From contig JACKPC010000001.1 of assembly GCA_024233835.1 (NCBI GenBank), positions 1,116,001 to 1,180,000 on the forward strand: a stretch of DNA of 64,000 nt, written 5' to 3'. Source of the stretch: Leptospiraceae bacterium. GTDB lineage: Bacteria; Spirochaetota; Leptospiria; Leptospirales; Leptospiraceae. The first letter of the stretch is position 1, and every line of letters begins with the position of its first letter. Below are positions 6,933-14,861 of this stretch, piece by piece. Both the position numbers and the translations under genes were made by a program. Under the pieces are notes generated by a model, which was not told where the DNA came from, did not search any database, and worked only from the letters and a program-made list of their open reading frames with translations.

Positions 6933-8205
6933 AAGTTTTACATGGAAAGGTTGGGAGAAAGGAAGTATTACTGAGCTCAAAGAGCATAGCAAAGCTAAAT
7001 TAGATATTTTAAGAGATTACATTCAGGATTATCTTGAAATCATTATAGGTCATAGTACTGGAGGAAGCGAAACTACTTTTTACTTTATTGATGGTTTTGC
7101 AGGTGGAGGACAATATGACGGTGGTGAGTTAGGCTCTCCATTTGTTTTTTTACAAGCAATAAAAGAAACCGAATTCAAGTTAAATCAAAATAGAAACAAA
7201 AAGATAAAAATAAAATATAAGCTTTTTTGCATAGAAAAAGATAAAAATCATTTTGATGCATTAAACTTTACTTTTGAAAGCTCTGAATATAAATCAGAGT
7301 TACAAAAAAATGTCTTTTTATGTAAGGGAACTTTTACAAACAATATACCTTCAATCATTCAAATTATAAAAAAAAATCATCCAAGAGGTGGAGGAAACAC
7401 TTTTTTATTCTTAGACCAATGTGGATATGCTAAAGTTCCTGTAGATATTTTAAAAGGCATCTCAGTTGACTTAAATAACAAAGTCGAATTTTTAATTAAT
7501 TTTAATGTGTATTCTTTCATAACTTATATGGAAGATGGTAAGCTAACAAACAAAAGAATCGAAAATCTCGGTCTTGAGAATTATGTTGATCCAAAAGTAA
7601 TTACTCATAATAAGATGAACGAAGGAAAGTTCTGGAGACACAATGTCGAAAAAATTATTGGCAATGCTTTAAAATCAGCTATAGGCTTAGATTATTTTTC
7701 TCCTTTTTATATTTTCACAACAAAACATAATCAACAGGGATATTGGTTGATTCATATTGCCTGTCACGAAAGAGCAAGATCAGCAATGATGGATGTTTAT
7801 TGGAAATATGGAACTAACATGAGGCATTTTGGAAGTAATGGATTGAATATTTTTGAACGAAGATATTCAGACAATGAATCGAATTATATTGAGGGACTTG
7901 ATTTTGTTGAAACTAATAAAATAGATACGATAGAAAAGATTAAAGAAGATTTAATCCACAATAAATTTGCAAAAGGAGTATTTAAACCGAGAAGTGTACA
8001 AGATTTATATTCTGAAATTTGTAATAATACAATTGCAAATCGTGAAATTCTTGGAAAAGCCTTACAGGGTTTATATGAGGAAAGATTTATTGAAATTACC
8101 GGAAAAAGTGGTGGAAGAAAAAGAAGTAACCAGGTAAAGCCGGAACATATTATTCATATTAATCAACCTTCCTTATTTGAGTATAAAGATTTTTATAACC
8201 ATTAA
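6910..8205 (+). CDS. tcmP: Three-Cys-motif partner protein TcmP
   Basis: The 431-residue product matches the TcmP family, which by definition occurs next to DUF5131 proteins. It opens with ELKEHSKAKLDILRDYIQDY. A glycine-rich IDGFAGGGQYDGG block at residues 60-72 resembles methyltransferase motif I (DxFAGxG), and FLFLDQCGYAKVP (about 166-178) sits where a motif IV-like strand would be. The C-terminal 100 residues (about FKPRSVQDLYSEI onward) look like a winged helix. A SAM-dependent methyltransferase fold is therefore likely, but substrate and activity are not known. The start ATG at 6910 lies inside the upstream gene. The pair lies beside a type IIG enzyme, as often seen in defence islands. 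Confidence 0.85.
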   Translation: MEYQLESRSFTWKGWEKGSITELKEHSKAKLDILRDYIQDYLEIIIGHSTGGSETTFYFIDGFAGGGQYDGGELGSPFVFLQAIKETEFKLNQNRNKKIKIKYKLFCIEKDKNHFDALNFTFESSEYKSELQKNVFLCKGTFTNNIPSIIQIIKKNHPRGGGNTFLFLDQCGYAKVPVDILKGISVDLNNKVEFLINFNVYSFITYMEDGKLTNKRIENLGLENYVDPKVITHNKMNEGKFWRHNVEKIIGNALKSAIGLDYFSPFYIFTTKHNQQGYWLIHIACHERARSAMMDVYWKYGTNMRHFGSNGLNIFERRYSDNESNYIEGLDFVETNKIDTIEKIKEDLIHNKFAKGVFKPRSVQDLYSEICNNTIANREILGKALQGLYEERFIEITGKSGGRKRSNQVKPEHIIHINQPSLFEYKDFYNH

Positions 8206-8228
8206 CCGTCTCACTCAAAAGTGAAAAT

Positions 8229-8402
8229 ATGAAATTGGAACAAAAAATTACTTTTGTCGATTATGATAGGATTGATTATTACAAAAAATATCCTCTTATC
8301 TATTCCGATACTTTGTGCTGCGTAGGTTGTAAGTTGTATCGAAGCATCCTGACCATCTCATTAATCCTGCCTATCCTGTTCAAGACAGGGGAGGGAAAAT
8401 GA
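8229..8402 (+). CDS. Small ORF running into the left GxxExxY repeat
   Basis: A 57-residue reading from ATG 8229 to TGA 8402 overlaps the ATG of the GxxExxY gene (ATGA). Its first 40 residues (KITFVDYDRIDYYKKYPLIY, then a CCxxCK motif) are not repeat-derived, while its last part is encoded by the 43-bp repeat. It may be the disrupted 5' end of an older gene. No Shine-Dalgarno is obvious. I do not recognise a family and give it low confidence as a real gene. Confidence 0.25.
   Translation: MKLEQKITFVDYDRIDYYKKYPLIYSDTLCCVGCKLYRSILTISLILPILFKTGEGK
8346..8388 (+). repeat. Left 43-bp inverted repeat bounding the GxxExxY gene
   Basis: This segment is the inverted partner of 8771-8813: 36 of 43 positions match, and the inner 14 (ending TGTTCAAGACAG) are identical. 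It contains the ATCCTG-type short repeats that often surround GxxExxY genes. It ends 10 bases before the ATG. Confidence 0.75.
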
Positions 8403-8779
8403 ATTTAAAATATTCTGATTTAACAGGAAATATTATTGGGGCTGCTATGGAAGTGCATTCGTATTTAGGTAGCGGTTTTCAAGAAGTAATTTACCAGAGA
8501 GCATTATCTTATGAAATGCAACTTCGTAAAATACCTCATCGACGAGAAGTGGAAATGGAAATTTTTTATAAAGAAAAAAACGTGGGAACAAGAAGAGTCG
8601 ATTTTTTAGTCTATGATAAAATTAGTGTGGAAATAAAAGCAGTGAGTCAAATGGAACCAGCCCATATGACACAGGCGATTAATTATTTGGAAGCATATAA
8701 TTTAGAAATTGGACTTCTTATTAATTTTGGAGAAACAAAATTAAAATTTCACAGGGTAGAAAATAGGAAACTGTCTTGA
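8399..8779 (+). CDS. GxxExxY protein (PD-(D/E)XK nuclease superfamily)
   Basis: A 126-residue protein of the GxxExxY family, named for Gly26, Glu29 and Tyr32 in LGSGFQEVIYQ. The PD-(D/E)XK-type core is visible as Asp68 in RRVDFLV and Glu78-Ile-Lys80 in VEIKAV; the final beta strands contain GLLINFG. Length is typical. A nuclease-like fold is known for the family; its biological role is unclear. The gene is preceded by GGGGAGGG-like Shine-Dalgarno sequence and fills the space between two 43-bp inverted repeats, the right copy overlapping its stop codon. This suggests that gene and repeats travel as one unit. Confidence 0.88.
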   Translation: MNLKYSDLTGNIIGAAMEVHSYLGSGFQEVIYQRALSYEMQLRKIPHRREVEMEIFYKEKNVGTRRVDFLVYDKISVEIKAVSQMEPAHMTQAINYLEAYNLEIGLLINFGETKLKFHRVENRKLS

Positions 8780-8813
8780 ACAGGATGATCAGGATGTATG
8801 GGATGATCAGGAT
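8771..8813 (-). repeat. Right 43-bp inverted repeat bounding the GxxExxY gene
   Basis: Inverted copy of 8346-8388 (36 of 43 matches). It supplies the last codons and stop of the GxxExxY gene and contains two GGATGATCAGGAT-like subrepeats. The boundary of the unit is therefore within the coding sequence. Confidence 0.75.
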
Positions 8814-8825
8814 TAGGAATATAAA

Positions 8826-8981
8826 ATGAATAACTTACAGGAAAAAATAGAATTACTACCGGAGCCGATACAAAATAAAGTATCAGGGTTATTAGATATA
8901 CTTGTCCATAATTATACAGTGGAAAAAGAAGTCAAAAACTTTGAGCAAGAACAATTTCTTATAAAAAAAATAATATTATAA
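8826..8981 (+). CDS. Short DUF2281-like antitoxin piece, possibly frameshifted
   Basis: The 51-residue reading starts with MNNLQEKIELLPEPIQNKV, the N-terminal pattern of DUF2281-type antitoxins (IELLPEPLQ then a helical segment). After an A8 run (8963-8970) this frame stops at 8981, while the adjacent frame continues with plausible coding sequence (NNLEELDKIEIALNSG) to a TAG near 9097. The original gene may have been about 90 residues and be broken by slippage in the A-run. No toxin gene is adjacent. Confidence 0.4.
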   Translation: MNNLQEKIELLPEPIQNKVSGLLDILVHNYTVEKEVKNFEQEQFLIKKIIL

Positions 8982-9081
8982 AGAGTATCCTTTTAAATAA
9001 CAACCTTGAAGAATTAGACAAAATCGAAATAGCTCTAAACTCTGGTAATAACCTTATGACAGTTGGAAAAAGAAAAATTAA

Positions 9082-9312
9082 ATGTATTACCTATTAGGAT
9101 TATTATTCATTATTGTATTGCTTGTTTATATAAATGGAAATGTGGGTAGATTTGCTATTAATTTCCTGAAAGCCCTGTTTGTATTTATCACGGGTGGTAT
9201 TTTCCATACTTATATTTTTGATAATACAGAATCTATTTGGTCATGGTTGTTTCTGGTTTGTTTTTCCTTTATAGGACTTCATTATCTTACCAATAAGAAA
9301 CTGTTTGATTGA
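9082..9312 (+). CDS. Small integral membrane protein, unknown
   Basis: The 76-residue product is almost entirely hydrophobic and shows two or three membrane helices: LLGLLFIIVLLVYI, then INFLKALFVFITGGIFHTYI, then WLFLVCFSFIGLHYL. No Shine-Dalgarno is obvious and the 5' end overlaps the possible frameshifted tail of the preceding gene. Neighbours are an antitoxin-like piece and the pentapeptide-repeat protein. Small membrane proteins next to possible effectors can be partners, but nothing in the sequence proves this. Confidence 0.45.
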   Translation: MYYLLGLLFIIVLLVYINGNVGRFAINFLKALFVFITGGIFHTYIFDNTESIWSWLFLVCFSFIGLHYLTNKKLFD

Positions 9313-9387
9313 ACTTAGACTTTTAAAAGGCATGGATCTATACAAAATATTTAAAAATTATTTAAGAACATATTTGAGGTAATAAAA

Positions 9388-10332
9388 ATGGGAATCGAGG
9401 AAGAACAAAAAGACAAATTCAAATTTGATAATTCAACCTGGAACGAGTGGAAAGAAAAAATGGGAAATAAATGTATCAATATACATGACATTGAGCTTCC
9501 TTATGCAAAAGGTCCAACTGACATACCTGTTTTTGATAAATGTAATTTCACTAATATGAATTTTAATAATATTTCCATTCGAGATGCTGAATTTTATAAA
9601 TGCGATTTTACCGGTTCGACTATGCACTATGCAGAGTTTATATATGTAACTTTTAGCTCATGCAATTTTTCCAAAGTAAGTTTACGTGCAAGTAATATTC
9701 CATCTACAACATTTGAGAAATGTTTCTTTATTGATTCAGATCTGGCTCATTCGAATGCCGAGGAAACAAGCTTCACCGGTAGCCTTATTCTTAACTCGAA
9801 TTTGGAAAAACTAAATTTAACTTCAAGTGAAATCAGGAATTGTAAAATAAAGAATTGTAAAATTAATAAGATTGGAATCTCGGACATAAGTGTTATAAAT
9901 TCAATGCAACAAAATCTATTAATAGAGGACAATAATAAATTATCTCTATATACCGATGATCTGGAATTTTCACAATTTTTAAATATGAACATAAAAAATG
10001 ATAAATTTAATAGCTTAATTAATCGTGATGTTTCAAGGTATATTTTATATATTTATCATATATCGTCAGATAAGGCGTTTGTAAGGAATATGAAAAAGAG
10101 ATTTAAAAATAAAAATTTCATTCCTATTGCTCTTGAATTGAAATCAGCAGCTTTAAATAATATTGATGAAGTTTTATTAGGTCTCCTTTCGGTAGTAAAA
10201 TATGTAGTAATAGATAAGGCCTGTATTTCAGAAGGAATTATATCATTTATTAATACATTAGAATATTATGAATATTCTCCGATTCAATTAAAAGATGAAT
10301 ATAGTTACATTATGTATAAGTATAAAAAATGA
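9388..10332 (+). CDS. Pentapeptide-repeat protein with a C-terminal TIR-like domain
   Basis: The 314-residue protein starts after a good Shine-Dalgarno (TTGAGGT). Residues about 45-165 are pentapeptide repeats, e.g. CNFTNMNFNNISIRDAEFYK and CDFTGSTMHYAEF, which would form a right-handed quadrilateral beta helix. After a linker, residues about 217-305 form a separate alpha/beta domain: YILYIYHISSDKAFVRNM, then FIPIALEL, LLSVVKYVVIDKA and a final YSPIQL. The strand-helix order resembles TIR-like domains appended to cyanobacterial pentapeptide proteins (ILIxGRF, FIIADLT), though the sequence is divergent. If correct, it may be an effector such as an NADase or nucleotide sensor. No catalytic Glu can be assigned with confidence. 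The gene ends just before IS remnants. Confidence 0.65.
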   Translation: MGIEEEQKDKFKFDNSTWNEWKEKMGNKCINIHDIELPYAKGPTDIPVFDKCNFTNMNFNNISIRDAEFYKCDFTGSTMHYAEFIYVTFSSCNFSKVSLRASNIPSTTFEKCFFIDSDLAHSNAEETSFTGSLILNSNLEKLNLTSSEIRNCKIKNCKINKIGISDISVINSMQQNLLIEDNNKLSLYTDDLEFSQFLNMNIKNDKFNSLINRDVSRYILYIYHISSDKAFVRNMKKRFKNKNFIPIALELKSAALNNIDEVLLGLLSVVKYVVIDKACISEGIISFINTLEYYEYSPIQLKDEYSYIMYKYKK

Positions 10333-10389
10333 ACTTTTTCAAAGAAATTTGTTTTGAGAGGATGGGAGCTTTTCTCGCTTTTCTACCAT

Positions 10390-10503
10390 CAGCAATTCTC
10401 GGTGAAAAACAAAGAGCATTCAAATGGTCGTTTAGCTGTATAAAACATCACCTTCAGGAATATGTCAAAAATAATTTCGTAAAGGAATTACAAAATTATT
10501 GTA
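10390..10503 (+). repeat. 114-bp IS terminus, inverted copy of 46187-46300
   Basis: This 114-base segment matches the reverse complement of 46187-46300 without gaps and with 7 mismatches (107/114). It begins with the 17-bp terminal repeat CAGCAATTCTCGGTGAA. In the other copy this is the promoter-proximal end of a deleted IS, so here only a solo IS end survives. The open frame through it (from 10329) is not a real gene. Confidence 0.85.
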
Positions 10504-10554
10504 GGGAACCTCTAAAAACCTGCATAAAAAAAGGTAAACAAAAAAGGAGCTATT

Positions 10555-10686
10555 ATGGATGCAGCTATTATAGAAGTTCCGATTCAACGAAATACAAAAG
10601 AAGAGAATGCACAAATAAAGAATGATGAAGTTCCTGAAGATTGGAAAAATAACCAGAGTAAGTTTTCTCAAAAAGACACTGATTGA
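10555..10686 (+). pseudogene. Fragment of an IS5-like transposase
   Basis: A 43-residue reading with a strong Shine-Dalgarno (AAAAAGGAGC) begins at ATG 10555 and stops at 10686. Its end (VPEDWKNNQSKFSQKDTD) matches the segment before the catalytic core of IS5/IS1182-type transposases, where SQKDTD is normally followed by ARWTKKN. The rest of the transposase is absent. It lies directly after the 114-bp solo end of another IS and marks the edge of the accessory island. Confidence 0.5.
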
Positions 10687-10709
10687 GCTAGTTACGGATT
10701 TTTTACCCT

Positions 10710-12719
10710 TTATAAATATTTTATTTTGATAAGGGAAATATCATCGACCAGGCTTCCCCTACTCACGATGGATTTATAAATATATTTCAATTCTCCTCTC
10801 CCTTCTTCCACTGCTTTGAGAAACAAAAGAGGGTCACTATTTATCCTGTATTCTCTCCCATAAGACTCATCTATATCATCTCTTCCATCTGAACCTAATA
10901 TAAGAATATCCGATTTTTTTAATTGTAGAGTTTGTATATAATAGACTTCTCCCTGCATAAAGCTCGAAGGAAAACCAATTTTTAATGATGTGGTATTTTC
11001 ATCCTCAATATAGCCCGCTTTTCCGTCCCGATATAAAACTGTCCAGGGATGTTCTGCATTCAAATAATAAACCATACCGGATTTTTCCTCAATAAGACCA
11101 AAGCCGATAGAAATCAACATTGAACAATCAAAACTCTCAAAGATAGTTTGTAATTTACTTACAGCATCAATTAACCAGGATTTAGGCGAAATATTTGTTG
11201 TGTTTAAACTTTTTGTTTGAGTTATAATCGAACGAAAAACAGAACCAAAAACCAGTGCTCCCCCGGCTCCCTGTAAGGATTTTCCCATGGCATCTCCATT
11301 TACAAAAACAATAAATTTCTTGCCACCCAGTTCAATTTCATCGGCAATAGAAATGTCACCTCCGATTCTATGTGATTTTCTATTAAATTCAAACTGTTTT
11401 TTTTGCCTGGTGAAAAAAGAAACTTTTACTCTCTTACTATTGATATTTAATTTTGCAAGTGGTTTGATGATAAGGGAAGTTAAAAAATAGTCTCCATCCT
11501 GAGCATATTTTAATTGCTTAATCTCTTCATAACTATCTTTGAGCTTTCGGGTTCGATTTTCCACTTTCTCTTCAAGAGTATTTTTTGCATATTCCAACTC
11601 TCTGGAGTATAATTCTAGTTTCTTATGGGTTTCCGAAAAACGTTTTTCCAGAAGATAAACAATACTCATGATGAATATGAAGAAGGCTTTTGAGCCAATT
11701 ACCAGGTCGTAAGGAAGAAGAGAGAAATTGCGCATAATGTCATGAATGCCGGCAAGGAAATTAATTCCTAAAGCAATAAGGAGAATTCTTGCTTCCATGT
11801 TCTTTTTTGTCGTTTCATAGCTCAGACATAAAAAGCCAATAAAAATGCTTGCAGAGGAAAGAATATAGAAGTATATAAGATTTTGATAGGGAGGAAAAAA
11901 GAAGAGCATTAGAATTATATAAATATCAAATATAATATGAATTCTCAATAATAAAAGGATTAGTTTCTTTGTATTTTGAACCAGTATATATAATAACCAG
12001 AAAACAAAAACCGGAATACTATTCAAACTCACAACTGCTATATACATCCAGTTAAAAGCTGAGTAAATTAGGAGCTGTTGAATACCGGTGGCTCTACTGG
12101 AAATATAAAAAAAGCCAATACAGAGTGCCAGTAGACCGAAGGCCAGGTATTCCTTTAACTTCCTACGAAAATACAGAATGGAAGAGAACATACCAATAAA
12201 AATGTATAATATACCGGAAACAAAGCGTTCGATATCTTTCTTGAGTATATACAAAATCAGATCTTTCCCTTCTCCAAATACTATATCTTCCTTGATGCCT
12301 ACCCTGGAAATATCCGAGGAAATTCTCATATAAAAATATCTATCTTCGTTTTTAGGAAATTCAATCAGATGTATGGGAGAGCCCCAATACTCTCCTCCTA
12401 CAACTCCGAATTGGTAGAGCTTGTTTTTGGAATAATAAATTTCAAAGTTTTGATATACAGTTTGCAGGTATAAAACCGGGTCTTTTAGATTCAGGTTCGG
12501 AAGTTTAATCTTTAATAGGAGGTGCTTCGTTTTTTGGTTTGAGAATAGTTTCACATTTTTTTTGTCAGGCCTCTTCCATTCTACATTTTTAAATCCTTTA
12601 AGTTCGCTTTGTACAGAATACCAGGAATATTCAATTTCCGATTGCAGATTAAATACTTTTTCCTCGGAAAATAATAAACTGAAAGGAGATAAAAATAAAA
12701 CTATTAGAAAAAGTTTCAA
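10710..12719 (-). CDS. 7TM sensor with SpoIIE/PP2C phosphatase domain
   Basis: The 669-residue protein has a signal peptide (LFLIVLFLSPFSLLFSEE), a periplasmic beta-rich sensory region (about 20-160) and seven or eight membrane helices (about 165-370), as in 7TMR-DISM receptors. A coiled-coil linker (370-425) leads to a cytoplasmic PP2C domain of SpoIIE type (430-669). Metal-binding Asp motifs are present: RIGGDISIADE (about 455), NGDAMGKSLQGAGGA (about 473) and LGSDGRDDID (about 612). The likely role is to dephosphorylate a STAS anti-anti-sigma protein in response to an envelope signal, which is inferred from the family. A STAS gene is at 18268-18609. Directly downstream of recQ on the same strand, 9 bases away. 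Confidence 0.85.
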   Translation of the reverse strand: MKLFLIVLFLSPFSLLFSEEKVFNLQSEIEYSWYSVQSELKGFKNVEWKRPDKKNVKLFSNQKTKHLLLKIKLPNLNLKDPVLYLQTVYQNFEIYYSKNKLYQFGVVGGEYWGSPIHLIEFPKNEDRYFYMRISSDISRVGIKEDIVFGEGKDLILYILKKDIERFVSGILYIFIGMFSSILYFRRKLKEYLAFGLLALCIGFFYISSRATGIQQLLIYSAFNWMYIAVVSLNSIPVFVFWLLYILVQNTKKLILLLLRIHIIFDIYIILMLFFFPPYQNLIYFYILSSASIFIGFLCLSYETTKKNMEARILLIALGINFLAGIHDIMRNFSLLPYDLVIGSKAFFIFIMSIVYLLEKRFSETHKKLELYSRELEYAKNTLEEKVENRTRKLKDSYEEIKQLKYAQDGDYFLTSLIIKPLAKLNINSKRVKVSFFTRQKKQFEFNRKSHRIGGDISIADEIELGGKKFIVFVNGDAMGKSLQGAGGALVFGSVFRSIITQTKSLNTTNISPKSWLIDAVSKLQTIFESFDCSMLISIGFGLIEEKSGMVYYLNAEHPWTVLYRDGKAGYIEDENTTSLKIGFPSSFMQGEVYYIQTLQLKKSDILILGSDGRDDIDESYGREYRINSDPLLFLKAVEEGRGELKYIYKSIVSRGSLVDDISLIKIKYL

Positions 12720-12728
12720 ACTTAAAAA

Positions 12729-14174
12729 TTAAGCCCTGAGACAGACATCGCAATGATCGCAGCCCGAAAAAGGAGCTGAAAAGTAATTGTGTAAGAATGC
12801 CCTGCGACAACTTCCTTTTTTTATATACTGAAGAATTTCGTATAACCTTTTTTTCTCATATAACATTTTTTCCTGAATTCTTTCCTCAGATAAAAGCTCA
12901 GAACTTAAATCATTTACAAGTGTAAAATTTTTTAATTCTATACTTCCTTCACTGATTCCGTAATAGTCAAACAGCTTTAATACTGTTTGCAGTCTGTGAT
13001 CTCCTTTATTCTTATGTACAAGTTTTTCCTGTAAGTCCTCGTAAGACAAAGCATATAAATGTTCCTGATTCTTTTTTAATAAATGGTAGGCTTTCTTTAT
13101 AAACGCGGGTTTTGGATTTTTCCAATTTAAAAATTCTAATTGAACTCCCAGATCCGATTCTAAGTAGTATAGAATACACTCGGAAGGTTTTCCGTCTCTA
13201 CCGGCCCTGCCTATTTCCTGATAATAGGCTTCCGGTGAATCCGGGATTTCTGCGTGCAAAATATAGCGTATGTCCGGCTTGTCTATTCCCATTCCAAAAG
13301 CATTGGTTGCAAGAATAATGCAGTTATTTTCTTTCATGAAAGTATTTTGATTACGTTTTCTTTGTGAAGCTGAGAGTTTTCCGTGATAACTAAGGTAAGG
13401 TATTTTTTTTAGATCCAAAAAATAAGCAAACTTTTCTAAATTTTGTATCAGGCTGAAATAAACAATCTTACTTCCTTTTTCTTCCTTTAATTTTTTATAG
13501 ATTTTTTCAAACTTCTCTGTTTCATCAATCGGCTCTTCTACTGAAAGATAAAGATTTGGCCTACAAACCCCTTCATTAAAAATTTGAATTTCATTTTCCT
13601 GTAATCCTATTTGTTTAATAATATCTTTCTGAACTTCGGTAGTTGCTGTTGCTGTAAGAGCCAGAACTACAGGGTCTTTCAATAGTTTTCGAAATTCCTG
13701 TATCTTCTTATAGTAAGGTCGAAAATCGTGCCCCCACTGGCTGATACAATGGGCTTCATCTATACACAAGAAAGAAACAGGAGAATTGTCTAATGCTTTA
13801 AGAAATTCAGGTTTAGCAAAACGTTCCGGAGCTACAAGAACAATTTTGTATTCACCCCGACTTAAAGCTTTATATCTCGCTTCCCTTTCCATTTTACTAA
13901 GAGAGGAATTGATATAGGTGGCAGACATGCCTGTAGCTTTTATTTTATCTACCTGGTCCTTCATTAAGGAAATAAGCGGACTTATGACAAGGCTGAGACC
14001 CGGAAACATGCTTGCAGGAAGCTGGTAACAGAGAGATTTTCCCATGCCGGTAGGCATAAGTGCGAGGGTATGTTGTCCGGAAAGGATATGTTGGATAATT
14101 TCTTTTTGGGAATTACGAAATTCTTGAAAGCCAAATAATTTCCCTAATTGAGAATAGATAAGTTCCGCTTGCAT
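12729..14174 (-). CDS. recQ: ATP-dependent DNA helicase RecQ
   Basis: The 481-residue protein has all core SF2 motifs: Q-motif region (FGFQEFRNSQKEII), Walker A PTGMGKS at 41-47, DEAH at about 139 followed by CISQWGHDFRPYY, ALTATAT, the aromatic-rich loop, and GRAGRDG at about 324. The C-terminus has a zinc-binding set ending CDHCDVC (Cys after SCRR). It lacks an HRDC domain and most of the winged helix, so it is shorter than E. coli RecQ (about 610) and resembles the short bacterial RecQ class. It unwinds recombination and replication intermediates. It is probably co-transcribed with the 7TM phosphatase downstream. Confidence 0.93.
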   Translation of the reverse strand: MQAELIYSQLGKLFGFQEFRNSQKEIIQHILSGQHTLALMPTGMGKSLCYQLPASMFPGLSLVISPLISLMKDQVDKIKATGMSATYINSSLSKMEREARYKALSRGEYKIVLVAPERFAKPEFLKALDNSPVSFLCIDEAHCISQWGHDFRPYYKKIQEFRKLLKDPVVLALTATATTEVQKDIIKQIGLQENEIQIFNEGVCRPNLYLSVEEPIDETEKFEKIYKKLKEEKGSKIVYFSLIQNLEKFAYFLDLKKIPYLSYHGKLSASQRKRNQNTFMKENNCIILATNAFGMGIDKPDIRYILHAEIPDSPEAYYQEIGRAGRDGKPSECILYYLESDLGVQLEFLNWKNPKPAFIKKAYHLLKKNQEHLYALSYEDLQEKLVHKNKGDHRLQTVLKLFDYYGISEGSIELKNFTLVNDLSSELLSEERIQEKMLYEKKRLYEILQYIKKGSCRRAFLHNYFSAPFSGCDHCDVCLRA

Positions 14175-14381
14175 TTATGTAAGTTTTTAGAGTAAAAGTT
14201 TATTCGTAAACCAGTTTTTAGAGATACATGGTGCTCAACTTGGTTTTATTCAAAATATGAAAAAAGGAAGTGCTTTTTGCTTGAATCCTTCCCCGAGCAA
14301 AACCTTTCAGGATAAAAAACCTACTTAAAATGACTGTGATTTAGCGATTATTGCCTATTTGAAATACCCTTTTAAATTTGC

Positions 14382-14409
14382 TTGACCTTCACTCGAAATT
14401 TCATATACT
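14382..14409 (+). promoter_or_regulatory. Sigma-70-type promoter for trxA
   Basis: TTGACC (14382-14387), 16-base spacer, TATACT (14404-14409). Transcription would start near 14416 and give a leader of about 125 bases before the trxA ATG at 14540. The divergent recQ gene starts at 14174; the rest of 14175-14380 shows no gene. Confidence 0.6.
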
Positions 14410-14420
14410 GCTAAAGTTAT

Positions 14421-14472
14421 AAGAGCCTGTCTGAAAATGAAGCTGCAGGCTCTTGCAGCTTGCTTTTCTTTA
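14421..14472 (+). promoter_or_regulatory. Alternative hairpins in the trxA leader (possible attenuator)
   Basis: Two stems share bases and cannot form together: AAGAGCCTG (14421-14429) with CAGGCTCTT (14446-14454), and AAGCTGCA (14440-14447) with TGCAGCTT (14454-14461). The second stem is followed by TGCTTTTCTTT, like an intrinsic terminator. The set lies between a good promoter and trxA, so transcription attenuation is possible. It could also be a plain terminator or an old mobile-element end. Ligand or trigger is unknown. Confidence 0.4.
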
Positions 14473-14539
14473 ATAGATAAGTCTGTTTTAAGACACGCTG
14501 TAAACATTTCATTAAAAAACCCAATAAGGAGGGTATTGT

Positions 14540-14857
14540 ATGGCATTAGCCGAGATTAATGATTCAACTTTCAAATCCGAAACTTCTTCCGGTCTGGTAC
14601 TTGTAGACTGCTGGGCTGAATGGTGTGGACCCTGCAGGATGGTAGCCCCGGTTCTGGCCGATTTATCCAAAGAATACGAAGGCAAAGTGAGTATTAAAAA
14701 ACTCAATGTCGATGATAACCAGACAACGGCTCAAAAACTGGGAATTCAATCTATCCCGACCCTTCTTCTTTATAAAGATGGGAAACTGGTAGATAAGTTA
14801 ATCGGTGCTTTACCCAAGCCTCAGTTAAAATCGTTTATTGAAAAACACCTGATATAA
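14540..14857 (+). CDS. trxA: Thioredoxin
   Basis: The 105-residue protein shows the full thioredoxin fold with active site WCGPC at about residues 28-32 in DCWAEWCGPCRMVAPVL, the cis-Pro loop QSIPTLLLYKDG and the C-terminal helix. It reduces disulfides in cytoplasmic proteins with electrons from thioredoxin reductase. A strong AAGGAGGG Shine-Dalgarno precedes the ATG. It follows a promoter and a structured leader, and the GTG of the next gene begins 5 bases after its stop. Confidence 0.95.
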   Translation: MALAEINDSTFKSETSSGLVLVDCWAEWCGPCRMVAPVLADLSKEYEGKVSIKKLNVDDNQTTAQKLGIQSIPTLLLYKDGKLVDKLIGALPKPQLKSFIEKHLI

Positions 14858-14861
14858 TAAA

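Noticed and set aside
10329..10625. 98-residue open frame on the + strand after the pentapeptide gene
   Set aside because: Most of it lies in the 114-bp IS end shared with 46187-46300, and its composition fits translated non-coding DNA; the transposase fragment at 10555 uses another frame.
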